A DNA stretch of 64,000 nucleotides from contig CAUYUJ010019937.1 of assembly GCA_963575745.1 (NCBI GenBank), forward strand, positions 45,001-109,000, written 5' to 3'. Below, piece by piece: positions 43,095 through 53,397 of the stretch. Source of the stretch: Prorocentrum cordatum (taxonomy: Eukaryota > Sar > Dinophyceae > Prorocentrales > Prorocentraceae). The notes under the pieces were generated by a model that was not told the DNA's origin, searched no databases, and saw only the letters and a program-made list of their open reading frames with translations. The position numbers and the translations under genes are program-made. Every line of letters starts with the position of its first letter. Position 1 is the first letter of the stretch.

Positions 43095-43210
43095 AGGACC
43101 GAAATTAAACCAAAATGCATCAATGATGCTGTCATACACATTCCCGTCTTAAGCCCCCTCCTCATTAGTCCCTACCGGCCTCGCTTCCCATTGCAAAAAC
43201 GACCCGCCCG
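43095..43210 (+). repeat. Composite repeat, flank B, degenerate copy 4
   Basis: GGACCGAAATTAAACCAAAA then ATGCATCAATGATGCTGTCA after the trinucleotide tract, aligning with CCAGTGTAAACCCAAGAGTC and ATCAACGATGCTGGAATA at 5716. Confidence 0.55.
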
Positions 43211-43489
43211 AGAAGACCAGCACCCGACGGACCTGCCATCCATGCGAGAGCCCCGACTTACAAGCAAATCGCAGCCTTGCATCTTCCGGGCGGGTAAGGA
43301 GGAACGCGCAAAGCGATGATCACACAGTTCAGAGCGGGATGTCCAGCAGATCTTTTCATCAAAAATAAGTCACCCACACCTGTGTAACTCCTGCGCGCGT
43401 GTTCACTTATGGCCATGCGCGCCGAGGAACTCTCAACCCACAGCCCCGTTGTGTAGAGGAGCCGCTCTCCACCCTTGAAGCTGGACCAT

Positions 43490-43666
43490 ACGCTCAAGTT
43501 CTTGCACTGCCGATTCGAAGACGGCTCGAAGCGAACGCCCAGTTTTGAGAAGGAAACTGCCCTCACACGTGCAGCTGTTGCACAGGTTCGAGTTCCTCGT
43601 CTTTCATAGCATGAACTTGCTGCCATCTTTTCAGACGAATGTGCGCGGCGCTGAGGCGAGAACACC
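43490..43666 (+). repeat. ~83-bp satellite, degenerate units
   Basis: One good unit end, CAGACGAATGTGCGCGGCGC with TGAGGCGAGA (43632-43662), and weaker ones upstream. The next frame starts at its edge. Confidence 0.65.
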
Positions 43667-45537
43667 ATGCTTGAGAGGATCATCCAGGCTGCCAGAGCCG
43701 TCAACGCCAGCCTGCTGAACCCCAACCTACGTGGCTTGGCTACGGCCCAGGACGACACAAGAGCCGCGGAGATCAAGATCTTCCTCGAGGCCATGGGTTT
43801 TGCCTTTGGGAGCCCTTCTCCATTCCGGGTTTTGGGCTTCTCTGAGCTCGATGGCCCCGAGGTGACCGAGACGCGGTTGAATAGCAGACGTATGTGGGCG
43901 GAGAGATTCATCCAGCACTGGGGCACCCCGCAGACCCATGACGCGACCAATTTTCTCTTTCAGATGAACAACGTTGCTTGCGGAAGGTTCCTCTTGGACT
44001 TGACGAGCGTACAAACGAAGAGGAAACTCATACAAAGGGTGGCGAAGAGCACAGACCACTGGAAGGAGCTCTCACCAGACGGTTTGAATTGCATCACTGG
44101 GTTCCACCCGCAAGGAGCTCTCGGTGCACTTGTCGTCGCCACCCAACTCAGTAATGTGCTCTGGCAGGACCTCAACCTCTTCACAAACGGTCGCCACGGT
44201 CGAAGACACCAGGCGGTTGCATCGCCAGGTCAGCAGCCAACGGGGGCGATCTCGACACCACTCAAGAACATCACGCGCCCGCTGATCACATGGGCTCCAG
44301 AACCGGCCATCCAGGCAATCAAGGTGGCGGGGACTTTCCGCGAGCTCCACGCACAAGGTCAAGGACCTTCCTCATTCGCACTGTTGATCCCCATCGATAC
44401 CTCCCCAGGTTGCACTGCTCAGCATAACCTATGTCATCACCCACTCTTGGAATCGAGGTGGCAGGATATGATCGCAGAGACTATCTTCATGCACCCACCG
44501 ATGTTGATGATCGTCGCGGGCAGGAGTGCGCCTGTATATGTGCGCGAAGGCTTAGCTATTGTGACTCTGAGGACGCATGCGGCTCCCACGGCCCCCCACA
44601 CGCAACGATTTGGAGCGATGTGCCGCATGTGTAACGTTGGTAAGTCTACGGCCATATCGACGATCTTCGTCTACTTGGGAGGTTCGCCACAAACCGCCCC
44701 CGCGCCCCCGGCCCAGCTTGGGCAGCCAGGCCGAGGAGCACTGGTCCAACATCAAGATACACTCTGACGAGCACATGGGCGGCGTTCTGATGCACGAGCT
44801 GGCTCAGGAAAACCCTCACTGGATACAGGGCCGTCATGGGTCTACCATTCACCATCGCCCGGCAGGGTGCCAAGATGCTTGATTTTGCTTCGCCTGCGGC
44901 GTGCTTCGTTTCGGGGTTTCTATACAAAAGCTGCATAATTGTATCTCCGAGGGTCGCGGTCGTAGAAACGAGCCACGCCGCCTGAGAATGGAGCGAGAAC
45001 GTGACGCGTATATGGAAGCAGGACCCCACCAAAGCGGCCATCAAGCTCCAGCTCCGTAGCTCCGAGCCTGCCAATCTAAAGAAGTTCGCGGAGCTATAGG
45101 ACACTAAGGAGCAGGTCGCAGCCGCTAAGTCTAGACAGGGGCATCACGAAGCGGACACCAACGTGAACAAGCCGGAGATCTTGCGATCGACCCTGGACAT
45201 GCCGGTACCAGTCGAGGCCCACCTGGACGTGTGGTTGCACGGCCTCATGAGCCATATTAGCCCGCAGAGCGCGGTGCCCCCCACGCGGCAGGCCACCCCG
45301 GGAGGCATGGGGCCAATGGAGTTCAGCACGAGGCAAGCCATCGACAATTTCGACGTGGTTTGGACGGGCACGGTGCTGATACAATGCCAGTTTAAGCTAG
45401 AGTTGCTGAAGATACACCAGGCCGTGCAACAGAAGGGCGTCCGCATCCAGGGCCACGACACGTCAATCAACATGCATTTCAATTGCGTGATCCTCTGGGA
45501 TTGTTTGAGCGGCGACCCGGGCAATGCCGTGTCTTGA
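43667..45537 (+). pseudogene. Decayed gene of unknown family
   Basis: The first part (43667 to about 44700) is a long frame of protein-like composition (IIQAARAVNASLLNPNLRGL, FLEAMGFAFGSPSPFRVLGF, WAERFIQHWGTPQTHDATNF, TKRKLIQRVAKSTDHWKEL). The frame then shifts. From about 44790 one frame reads LRKTLTGYRAVMGLPFTIAR and PAACFVSGFLYKSCIIVSPR, runs through an in-frame TGA (44983) and TAG (45098), and continues with SRQGHHEADTNVNKPEILRS, VEAHLDVWLHGLMSHISPQS and QFKLELLKIHQAVQQKGVRI to a stop at 45535. The stops and shift argue for a pseudogene, although recoding or introns are not excluded. The minus strand at 44646-45104 is also open. No family recognised. It follows a satellite unit, so the first ATG may not be the native start. 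Confidence 0.5.
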
Positions 45538-45544
45538 CTATCGC

Positions 45545-46736
45545 GGCGTCGGGTGGGATTCAATGCGCGTCTCCCGCATCTTCTATTCATTTCGGTTCTC
45601 CGAGCTCACCCCTCGTTGCCGCCGCGCCAAACGCTCCCCTTCGCAATGGGCGCAGCGAAACGCGCAAGACGCAATCGCCCATAGTTTCGAGCTCCAGCTT
45701 CTGCCCCCGACCCCCTCGCGCATCCCGCTGCCCGCAGCCGCGGAGTGCCATTCGACGCCGGTGGCGACAGAAACGTTTGATGCAAACACTCCTGCCGGCA
45801 ATCGACGACTGACGACGCCCCGGCGAACAAGCGCCGACAGAGCAGCAACACCGGCCAGAATCAGCGGGCTCTCGCTGCCACGCCCCCAGCCATGGGCCCG
45901 CCTGGCGCGTGCTCGACTCCGGCCCAACCTTCCTACCCCTAGCACGCAGCATCACATTCCGCATTCCCCCCTCCGCCTACCGTGCTCCAGCCTCCACCCG
46001 CCCGACACTCCGACCTCCAGCCTCCAGCGCTCGCCAGCGCAGCGCCCCGACTTCCACCCTCCAGCGCGCGCAGCGCCTCCATCCCCCGGCTGCTGAGCGC
46101 TGTGGCCTCCGGCCCCCGGCGCCCGACTTTCTGCGCCCACCTCCACTTCAGCCTCCGCCCATGGACTTGCAAGAGGAAGACGAGGGGGGCCAGGGCGAGG
46201 AGGAGGGCTTCACCGACCTCGCGCGCGCCCCTAGCCCAGAACTCCCAAGCGGTATCTAGACGGAGGACCAACGTTTGGCCGAGACATTGCTGGGGGGGAT
46301 GCCAGCGTGTCGCGCGCGGGGGGCGCCGGCGTGTCGCGCTATATCCGGGTGGGAGACCCGGGCCTCCTCCAGCTTCCACCGCCCGACTTTCCACGTTCGC
46401 CCCCGCCCGCGCCCGTCGACCGCCGGCCTGCGTTAGGTCCGCACTCCGACCTCCGGCGACCAGCGTGCGACTTCCCAAATCCACGTCCACCTGTCGACCC
46501 CCGACGTATCCAGTCTCGACTTTCCACCGATCGACCTCCAGCACCCGCCAGCTCGGCACTCCGACTTCCAGCCTTCAGCATCGACCTCGCGTGTCCATTT
46601 CTGACTATCGACGCCTGCTGTTCACTTGCTCGACGCTCCGACCTCCAGACTCCAGCGCCCGACTTTCCACGCCCACCTCCACGCGTTGACGTCCGGCCCC
46701 CGCCAGCCCAGCACTCCGACTTCCAGCCTCCCTATT
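45545..46736 (+). repeat. Degenerate CTCCGACCTCCAGC minisatellite, part 1
   Basis: Loose repeats of CACTCCGACCTCCAGCCTCC, CGCCCGACTTTCCACG and CGCCCACCTCC. Proline/serine-rich frames in several phases are artefacts. Confidence 0.65.
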
Positions 46737-46899
46737 TCAGGAGGGAAAGAAACACACAGACACAATTGATCGTCGATTCCCCAGAAAATATGGGAAAATA
46801 TGGGAAGTGGGGGGGAAGACAAAAACCCAGAAAATATAGGAAAATATGGGGAATCTTTTTATTTGTGTGTATTTGTTTGTGTGTTTGTGGGCCCCTTCA
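46737..46899. mobile_element. MITE family C, copy 3, target duplication CTATT
   Basis: 163 bp, TCAGGAGGGAAAGAAACACA...GGGCCCCTTCA, with perfect CTATT flanks at 46732-46736 and 46900-46904. It is inserted in the minisatellite, which resumes at 46905 and runs to about 47090. Confidence 0.9.
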
Positions 46900-47144
46900 C
46901 TATTCTTCTCCACTTCCACCTCTCGACCCCCGACGCCCACCGCCTCGACCTGTCCGCCTCCCGCCTCCAGCATCAGCTTTCCCAATTTTTCGCCTCCGCC
47001 CATCGACGCCCAGCCTCCGACGGCTCACACCTCCGACCTCCGGCCTCCCTCGCCGCCCGCTCCTCTCCCTGCCCGCCTCGCCGCGTCCGCTCGCGCCAGG
47101 CCCTGCATTGGCGATTGCACAAGCTGTTTGTGGACTTGCGAAGG

Positions 47145-47555
47145 GCTCATGGCAGTCAGGGCCTCCCGCCAGACGGCCATGTGCAGCCAGATGTTCGAGC
47201 TGATGGCCTCGCGTGATCTGGGCGTCCTCGTTGAGGCGCACTGCGTCAAAGGTGAGGATACTGTGTTTGTTCTGCTATTGGACCGTGTCGGCCATGGGTC
47301 CTACTTTCGGCCGGAGGCGCAGGAGTTGGCATCGTGCTGCGACGCAGGTTCTTGGACAAGGTCGCTAAATTCCAGGACGGGGCCTTCCAGGAGCTGGGGG
47401 CGGACGGGTTCGCCAGACTGCATTCGCGCAGGGCGGTGGCCCACCTATGCGTGCGATCTATGCCATCGGGGTTGCCCGCGCGACACGGCTGCCTTTTCTC
47501 GCTTCTCCTCCCCCTCCTCTTCCTCTCGCTGCTGCATCGTCGAGTAGTTGGTTAA
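47145..47555 (+). pseudogene. Hypothetical coding remnant with one frameshift
   Basis: Reads SQMFELMASRDLGVLVEAHC and TVFVLLLDRVGHGSYFRPEA; then a one-base shift near 47330 gives LRRRFLDKVAKFQDGAFQEL and GFARLHSRRAVAHLC. The composition on both sides of the shift is protein-like. No family recognised. Confidence 0.4.
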
Positions 47556-47569
47556 GGCCAGGGTTCACA

Positions 47570-48100
47570 GCATGAGTTTGCCTATTGCAGGTCGGCTTGC
47601 GCGGTGTTCCCGAATTGCCTGGCAAGCCGTGAGTTCGCAGTGCCGCTGTGGCACCAGTGGGTTCCGTGCGAGGCAAAAAAAGATCCTCCCTCCATCCCTG
47701 AAGCTGTTGCAAACTGGCGAGAGCCGCATTTTGAAAATGAGCTGCTCTTGATACCTCGGCATCGCTCGGACGTGTGCATTTCTCCTTTCGGCGAGGACCT
47801 TCGAGGAGCATCCTCGACCATTTGGCGAAAAAACCACGCACGAAACCGGAAAAAACACAGGGAATGGACGTCCGAGCGATGGCCAGATACTTGATGCTGG
47901 TTCGTACTTTGAGACGAACCTGCGTGTCGCCGCAGCGAGGGCCAGATTTTGAAAACCGTCCCCTTTCCATCCTTGAAGTTATCGCATACTGTCAGGACGA
48001 GTGTGGGCGGCGCAAAGGCGATAGCCATATTCTGAGGATGGCCCTTTCCATCTTTGAAGCTGCTGCAAAGGTTCGAGACGAGTGCGTGCGGCGCTGAGGC
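47570..48100 (+). repeat. ~83-bp satellite array, block 4 (diverged)
   Basis: Units with GAGTGTGGGCGGCGCAAAGG (47998), GAGTGCGTGCGGCGCTGAGG (48078) and CATTTTGAAAA-like cores (47727, 47951). An unrelated insert lies at about 47760-47890. Confidence 0.7.
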
Positions 48101-48289
48101 AGAGGGAGAGAGGGGATAGGACATGGAGTTTTGCAGGGGGCGGGAAGGTTCACGGGGAGGAGGATGAGGAGGGCATCTCCGCTCGGTACTCCTTTCTGTA
48201 AAGAGTGAGGGGGTTGAAGTGACATCATGAAACGGCGTCTACCACCGCGAGACGCTCGCTTCGTCTGGGCAGCTCTGCCTACGTGGGGG

Positions 48290-48640
48290 GAGCTCCGCGG
48301 CAGCGGTGTGGCGCGTTGCCAGGCTGTCGCGAACCCTCTTGGGGTCCTTTTGGTTTGGTGGCCCCTCTGGGGGGGGGGATGGAGTCTCGGGGCTGTCGGG
48401 GCGCGCGTGTCCTCTTGGGGTCCTCTTGGTGGCCCCTCGGGGGGGGGGGGGAGCCTCGGGGCTGTCGGGGCGCGGCTGGCCTCTTGGAGCCGTCTTCGAG
48501 GAGGGGGTTCTCGCTCTCACCTGGAGGGTCGGCCAGCGGCCTCGCGCCGCCACGCGCCCCCCCCTCGGACCGATCCGTGGGCGTCTCGGAGTCGTTCTGA
48601 GGGGAGCCGGTCGCCGTCTGCGGAGCCTTCCTGACACGGC
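48290..48640 (+). repeat. Degenerate TCTTGGGG repeat, copy 5
   Basis: CTCTTGGGGTCCTTTTGG and GGGGCTGTCGGGGCGCG phrases repeated three times with G-runs between. The region 48640-49195 holds palindromic GAGCGTTCCGGAGCGCTC-type repeats (48702-48745) and no gene. Confidence 0.6.
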
Positions 48641-49195
48641 CGTTTCGGGGGCTCACTGCTGGGCCCCCGCGTAAAGCAGGGCTAGGATCGGGATAAATCG
48701 CTCCAGAGCGTTCCGGAGCGCTCTCAGAGCGTTCCGGAACGCTCTGCAGCGGCCGCGGCGCCCAACACATCCTCCAAACCCGCCGATTCTCAGAGATTTC
48801 GAGTTATCCCGATCCGATTTTGTCCCGATCTTCGCGTCGTTTTGTCGCGGGGCGCTGGGTCGCCGGAGTGCCCCCGCCAGAGACGCGGAGAGGAAGCGTG
48901 TTTCGTTGGAGGTGCAGACGCAGGAGGCGTCCTCAGCACAAGCAGGGCGCCAGCCAAAGAGCTTCGCGTTCGAGGGGTCGAGCAGGTTAGCTCTCGTCCT
49001 CGGGGGAGTGCGGCGGAAGTCTGATGGAAGGAGGCGGACGTACAACTTCACCCTCGCGATCTGATTTGTTTTTCGATTCAGGGCGTCGTATCGGCCCACT
49101 TCTTACCCCAAAGGGTTTAGGTTGGAGGGCCTGGTCCAGTTTCTCACAGGAAGCAGATGGGGGGAGCAGAGAAAACCCGACACACCGTCACGCGC

Positions 49196-49927
49196 TTGGA
49201 GGCGCAATGGCGGACTTCCAAGAGCTGAATCTCACTGGGGTGTGGGTGGAGACGAAGTACACTGGTGGTCTCCGTTTCCAAGCTCAGGGCTTGATCGACG
49301 AGAAGTCAGCATGGATCAAATTCGGGAAGGTCGAGTTGAAAGTTGTTCGTGGGCGCACACAACAGGATACTCAGTATTTGAACTTCTACGTTAAGCACCT
49401 TGGGCGTACTGGTTTTGCAGTCGGAGGCCTGTTAGGAGAAGATGACCACAAGGAGGCGGCGATGGCTACGGAGGCATGCCTTCACCAAGTTTCCCTTCTC
49501 GAGCACCATGATGGTGATAGTAGTAAAGATGTCGGGACACCTCGCTTCGACTTCCTTAAGAAGATCTTTCGCACGAGAAAGCACGGAGAATCCGACCTCT
49601 CGGTCGCAGAGGCAAGCCTCGCATGACGACGTGTACACCTGGTGATTGCGATGTGCACCGATTTGGCACTCTCTTCCGAACCAGTTACACGATGAGCTCT
49701 GTTACATGGAGTGATGTTGGCCTTTGGACCGCTCATATACGGCATGCCAGCAGCCTGCACTGCTTGTAGACCGTGCTGAGTTGAACTGAACTGCTTCTGC
49801 TCTGATATCCAGAGGCTAAAAGGCAAACGTATGACCCTTCTACCTGGCCATTCGCCGTCATTCTCCTACTTCCCCCATTCCCTTCCACGCCGCTGGCCAC
49901 GTGATCTCCAGGACCGCGACTTTCCTT
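49196..49927 (+). repeat. Duplicated segment, partner of 19595-20365
   Basis: Same order of exon, post-stop and downstream blocks as the 19.6-kb segment; see that entry. Confidence 0.75.
49207..49626 (+). CDS. Small conserved protein, copy 2 (C-terminal exon)
   Basis: From the ATG at 49207 about 139 residues to TGA 49624-49626; the frame is open upstream to 49024. The protein is colinear with 19584-20021: ADFQELNLTGVW, FGKVELKVVRG, QYLNFYVKHLGRTGFAVGGL, LGEDDHKEA, EACLHQVSLLEHH and SDLSVAEASLA. Differences cluster at third codon positions and in the loop before the last helix (DGDSSKDVGT versus ETSQTNEGT). Similarity starts upstream of this Met (HALGGA versus HVLGSA), so the ATG may be internal to an exon. 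The family is unnamed; a compact cytosolic domain is plausible because there is no signal peptide or membrane segment. Confidence 0.6.
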   Translation: MADFQELNLTGVWVETKYTGGLRFQAQGLIDEKSAWIKFGKVELKVVRGRTQQDTQYLNFYVKHLGRTGFAVGGLLGEDDHKEAAMATEACLHQVSLLEHHDGDSSKDVGTPRFDFLKKIFRTRKHGESDLSVAEASLA

Positions 49928-49931
49928 TGTA

Positions 49932-50012
49932 AGTAGGAGGAGGAGGAGAAGGAGGAGGAGGAGAAGGAGAAGGAGGAGGAGGAGAAGGATGAGGAAGAGG
50001 AGGGGTAGGAGG
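49932..50012 (+). repeat. (GGA/GAA)n microsatellite
   Basis: Purine triplets running into the hairpin below. Confidence 0.9.
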
Positions 50013-50073
50013 AGGACTGGTGCTGCGAGCGCTGTGGCGCCTGCACTGCGCCACAGCGCTCGCAGCACTGGTC
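50013..50073. other. Long near-perfect hairpin (27-bp stem, 7-nt loop)
   Basis: Left arm GGACTGGTGCTGCGAGCGCT continuing GTGGCGC, loop CTGCACT, right arm GCGCCACAGCGCTCGCAGCA continuing CTGGTCC; 25 of 27 positions pair. A short MITE remnant or a structured RNA are both possible. Confidence 0.85.
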
Positions 50074-50079
50074 CATCTC

Positions 50080-50784
50080 GAGGGTTTCAGTCCAAGCGGG
50101 CGGCTGCAAGTTCGGAGGTCTACCACGTAGGAAATTACCTAAGGGCAGACTCCACATCGTGAAGGCTGCACCCAGGATAGACGTCCTGGACATGTGTTCA
50201 AGGTCCCGGCAAGTATCACGATATTGTTGTGCTCAAGACGCCTTGATAAGTCCACATTGCCTCTGGAGCAGCCGTATGTTTGGGTCAAGGTTTAGGCAAG
50301 TGCTGTCAGTGGCTCGGAATCTGAGCTTCATTGTCCAAAGGCCCACTGGGACCTGCTGGCTGTATCTGCCGCATCGTCTGGTCGCTGCCACCTGAGCGTT
50401 GGGCACTGCGCTCTGATTCGCTCACAGTTGAGCGCTGGACACCCGTGGCATCCCTTTTAGTCTTCTTCTTCGCCGTAGCGTGTCCCCAGGAAGCGTTTGC
50501 ATGCGAGGTATGTGGCTCCTCCTCTTCTCTTTTGGGACGTGACAGCGCGCCGTTCGGATACCTTGCTTAGTCGCCTTTCCGAGTGGCATGGCACGTCCCC
50601 CACCTTCAGTGCCGATGCGACTGCTACCCCACAGATACTTCAGACCGTGCTGGTTCCACTGCCCTTTCCTGGCCGGCATCGATTCTTACAAACATTTCGG
50701 GGCCCAGGGCGGCCCCCGACGGGCCCCCTGAGGCCAAAAATATTCCAAACACCTTGCGTCACGTTTTCAACGACGCGGATGGCA
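50080..50784 (+). other. Region with one possible exon, otherwise no gene
   Basis: At about 50420-50510 a frame reads VERWTPVASLLVFFFAVACP and ends FACE before GTATGT, a donor-like site. It could be a signal-peptide-bearing exon. Confidence is low. Confidence 0.25.
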
Positions 50785-51077
50785 TCTGGGATGCTGATGA
50801 TGATCATGATGATGATGCTGCTGCTGCTGATGATGATGATGTTGATGATGATGATAGTGGTGGTGGTGATGATGATGATGCTGAAGATGATGATGATGAT
50901 GCTGCTGATGATGATGACGATGATGACGATGATGCTGATGAAGATGATGATGATGATGATGCTGATGATGATGATGATGATGAGGAGGATGATGCTGATG
51001 CTGATGATGATGTTGATGGTGATGATGATGATGCTGATGATGCTGATGATGATGCTGGTGATGATGATGCTGATGCT

Positions 51078-51168
<91 letters not shown>

Positions 51169-51223
51169 CTGATGATGCTGATGCTGATGATGATGATGAT
51201 GATGATGATGATGACGATGCTGA

Positions 51224-51262
<39 letters not shown>

Positions 51263-51362
51263 TGATGCTGATTATGATGATGCTGCTGCTGCCTGCTAAA
51301 GATGATTGCTGATGTGATGCTGATGCTGATGCTGATGCTGATGATGCTGATGATGATGATGC

Positions 51363-51435
<73 letters not shown>

Positions 51436-51888
51436 CAGGAGGAGGAGGAGGCGGAGGACGAGGAGGAGGAGGAGGAGGAGGAAGAGGGAGAGGTGGAGGA
51501 ATGGTACTACTACTAACACTTACTAGCATTAGTAATTGCAGAGATACGAACAGTGAAGTAGCAGTAGTACTATTATTAATGCTATTACTAATGTTATGAG
51601 TATAAATAACACTAATCGGGATAAGACTAAGCCTAACACTAATACTACTACGACTAACAACAATGCTAATAATGCCAGCACTACTGCTAAAACGAATGAT
51701 AATAATACTAAGAATACCAAGACTAACCATAATAGCATGACAACTTAATAATACGACGAGGCAGACGAGGATGATGATGCTGCTGCTGCTGATGATGATG
51801 ATGCTGATGGTGATGATGATGATGATGCTGATGATGATGATGATGATGATGATGATGCTGATGCTGATGCTGATGCTGATGATGCTGC

Positions 51889-51961
<73 letters not shown>
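50785..51961 (+). repeat. (ATG)n microsatellite region up to the gap
   Basis: GATGAT with GCT interruptions to 51445. A GGA stretch follows, then a degenerate ACTA/TAATACTAA trinucleotide-derived stretch (51500-51760), then a pure GATGAT run to the gap. Confidence 0.95.
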
Positions 51962-52061
51962 NNNNNNNNNNNNNNNNNNNNNNNNNNNNNNNNNNNNNNN
52001 NNNNNNNNNNNNNNNNNNNNNNNNNNNNNNNNNNNNNNNNNNNNNNNNNNNNNNNNNNNNN
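51962..52061. other. Assembly gap, 100 N
   Basis: Exactly 100 N, a conventional placeholder for a gap of unknown size, placed inside the (ATG)n tract. Confidence 1.
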
Positions 52062-52116
52062 CCCCATCCCCAAGGAGCGCCATCAACTCAGAAACGGCTT
52101 CGCAGACGCCGAAAAA

Positions 52117-52312
52117 TTGAGACATCAGGCCGAGACAAATCGAGACACATCGAGACGCATCGAGACACATCGAGACAAATCGAGACACATCGAGACACAT
52201 CGAGACACATCGAGACACATCGAACCCGAAAAACGAGACACATCGAGACACATCGAGACACATCGAGACACATCGAGACACATCGAGGCACATCAAGACA
52301 CATAGAGACGCC
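52117..52312 (+). repeat. 10-bp minisatellite CGAGACACAT
   Basis: About 18 units with one interruption (ACCCGAAAAA, near 52223). The following 52320-52615 has no gene. Confidence 0.95.
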
Positions 52313-52619
52313 AAGTTCGGCGCCCCCGCTCAGCAAAACCACAAACAACCTCATCGATATTGGACCGAACTGTTATAACCCGACACAGCCACATGATATC
52401 CATTGGAAATGTTACAAAAATGAGTGCGCTGCTTGAGGCGTAGCGGTGATAATTGCCAAGAAAGCAGTAACAACGCATGGCAAACACCAAGAAATAAACA
52501 CAAACTAGCCAACGCACGCATGAAACCATCCCATACACCAAATAATGTGATGTGGTTGCTTTCTCGCGCATTTGGGGGGCGGTTTTTGGCGCCAATAATA
52601 CCAGTGTTGCCACCGTCAA

Positions 52620-53060
52620 CACCAGTGCCATCATCATCATCACCATCATCAGCATCATCATCATCATCATCATCGTCATCATCATCATCATTACCATCAA
52701 CATCATCATCATCATCATCGTTGTATCGATTAGCGCAAATCAACATCGCCATCAGCATCATCATCAACATCATCATCAACATCACCAATCAACATCGTCG
52801 TCATCATCATGATCATCATCATCGCCGTCACCATCAACATCAATATCCTCGCCACCATCATCGTCACCAACATCGTCATCAACGATCGGTTATCATCATC
52901 AGCGTCATCAATTTCATCATCATCGTTGTATCAAGAACACATTTCGTCATCATCATCATCCTCATCCTCGTCCTCATCATCATCATCATCATTATCATAA
53001 ACATTACCACCATCATCAGCATCATCATCGTTGTATCGATTAGCGCAAATGTCGCAGCGA
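52620..53060 (+). repeat. (ATC)n microsatellite region
   Basis: CATCAT with a repeated block TTGTATCGATTAGCGCAAAT at 52720 and 53031. Confidence 0.95.
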
Positions 53061-53105
53061 CATGATCATCATCCTCATCATGCATGACCTGACGACGTTT
53101 AAGAA

Positions 53106-53345
53106 CGCATCGGGACCCATCAAGACATCCACGGACACGCCGAGACATCACAAGACACCCCAAGACATCCCAAGACATCCCAGGACATCCCAAGACATCC
53201 CAAGACACCCCAAGACATCCCAAGACACCCCAAGACACCCCAAGACGCCCCAAGACATCCCAAGACATTCGAAGACACCCCAGGACACCCTAAGACATCC
53301 CGAGACATCCGAAGACACCGACGGACACCCGAAGGCAATCCAATA
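53106..53345 (+). repeat. 10-bp minisatellite CCAAGACATC
   Basis: More than 20 units; the same period and AGACA core as the array at 52117. Confidence 0.9.
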
Positions 53346-53397
53346 ATCCCAGGGCCACCATTGGACACCCAAAAGCATCACCGAGAGCCCTGAGACC

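Noticed and set aside
42002-43108. Asp-rich protein over the (ATG)n tract
   Set aside because: Pure microsatellite translation.
2350-48100. Relation of the satellite core AGCCACATTTTGAAAA to the spliced leader AGCCATTTTGGCTCAAG
   Set aside because: Only a short A/T-containing core agrees and the spacing differs, so I treat it as chance.
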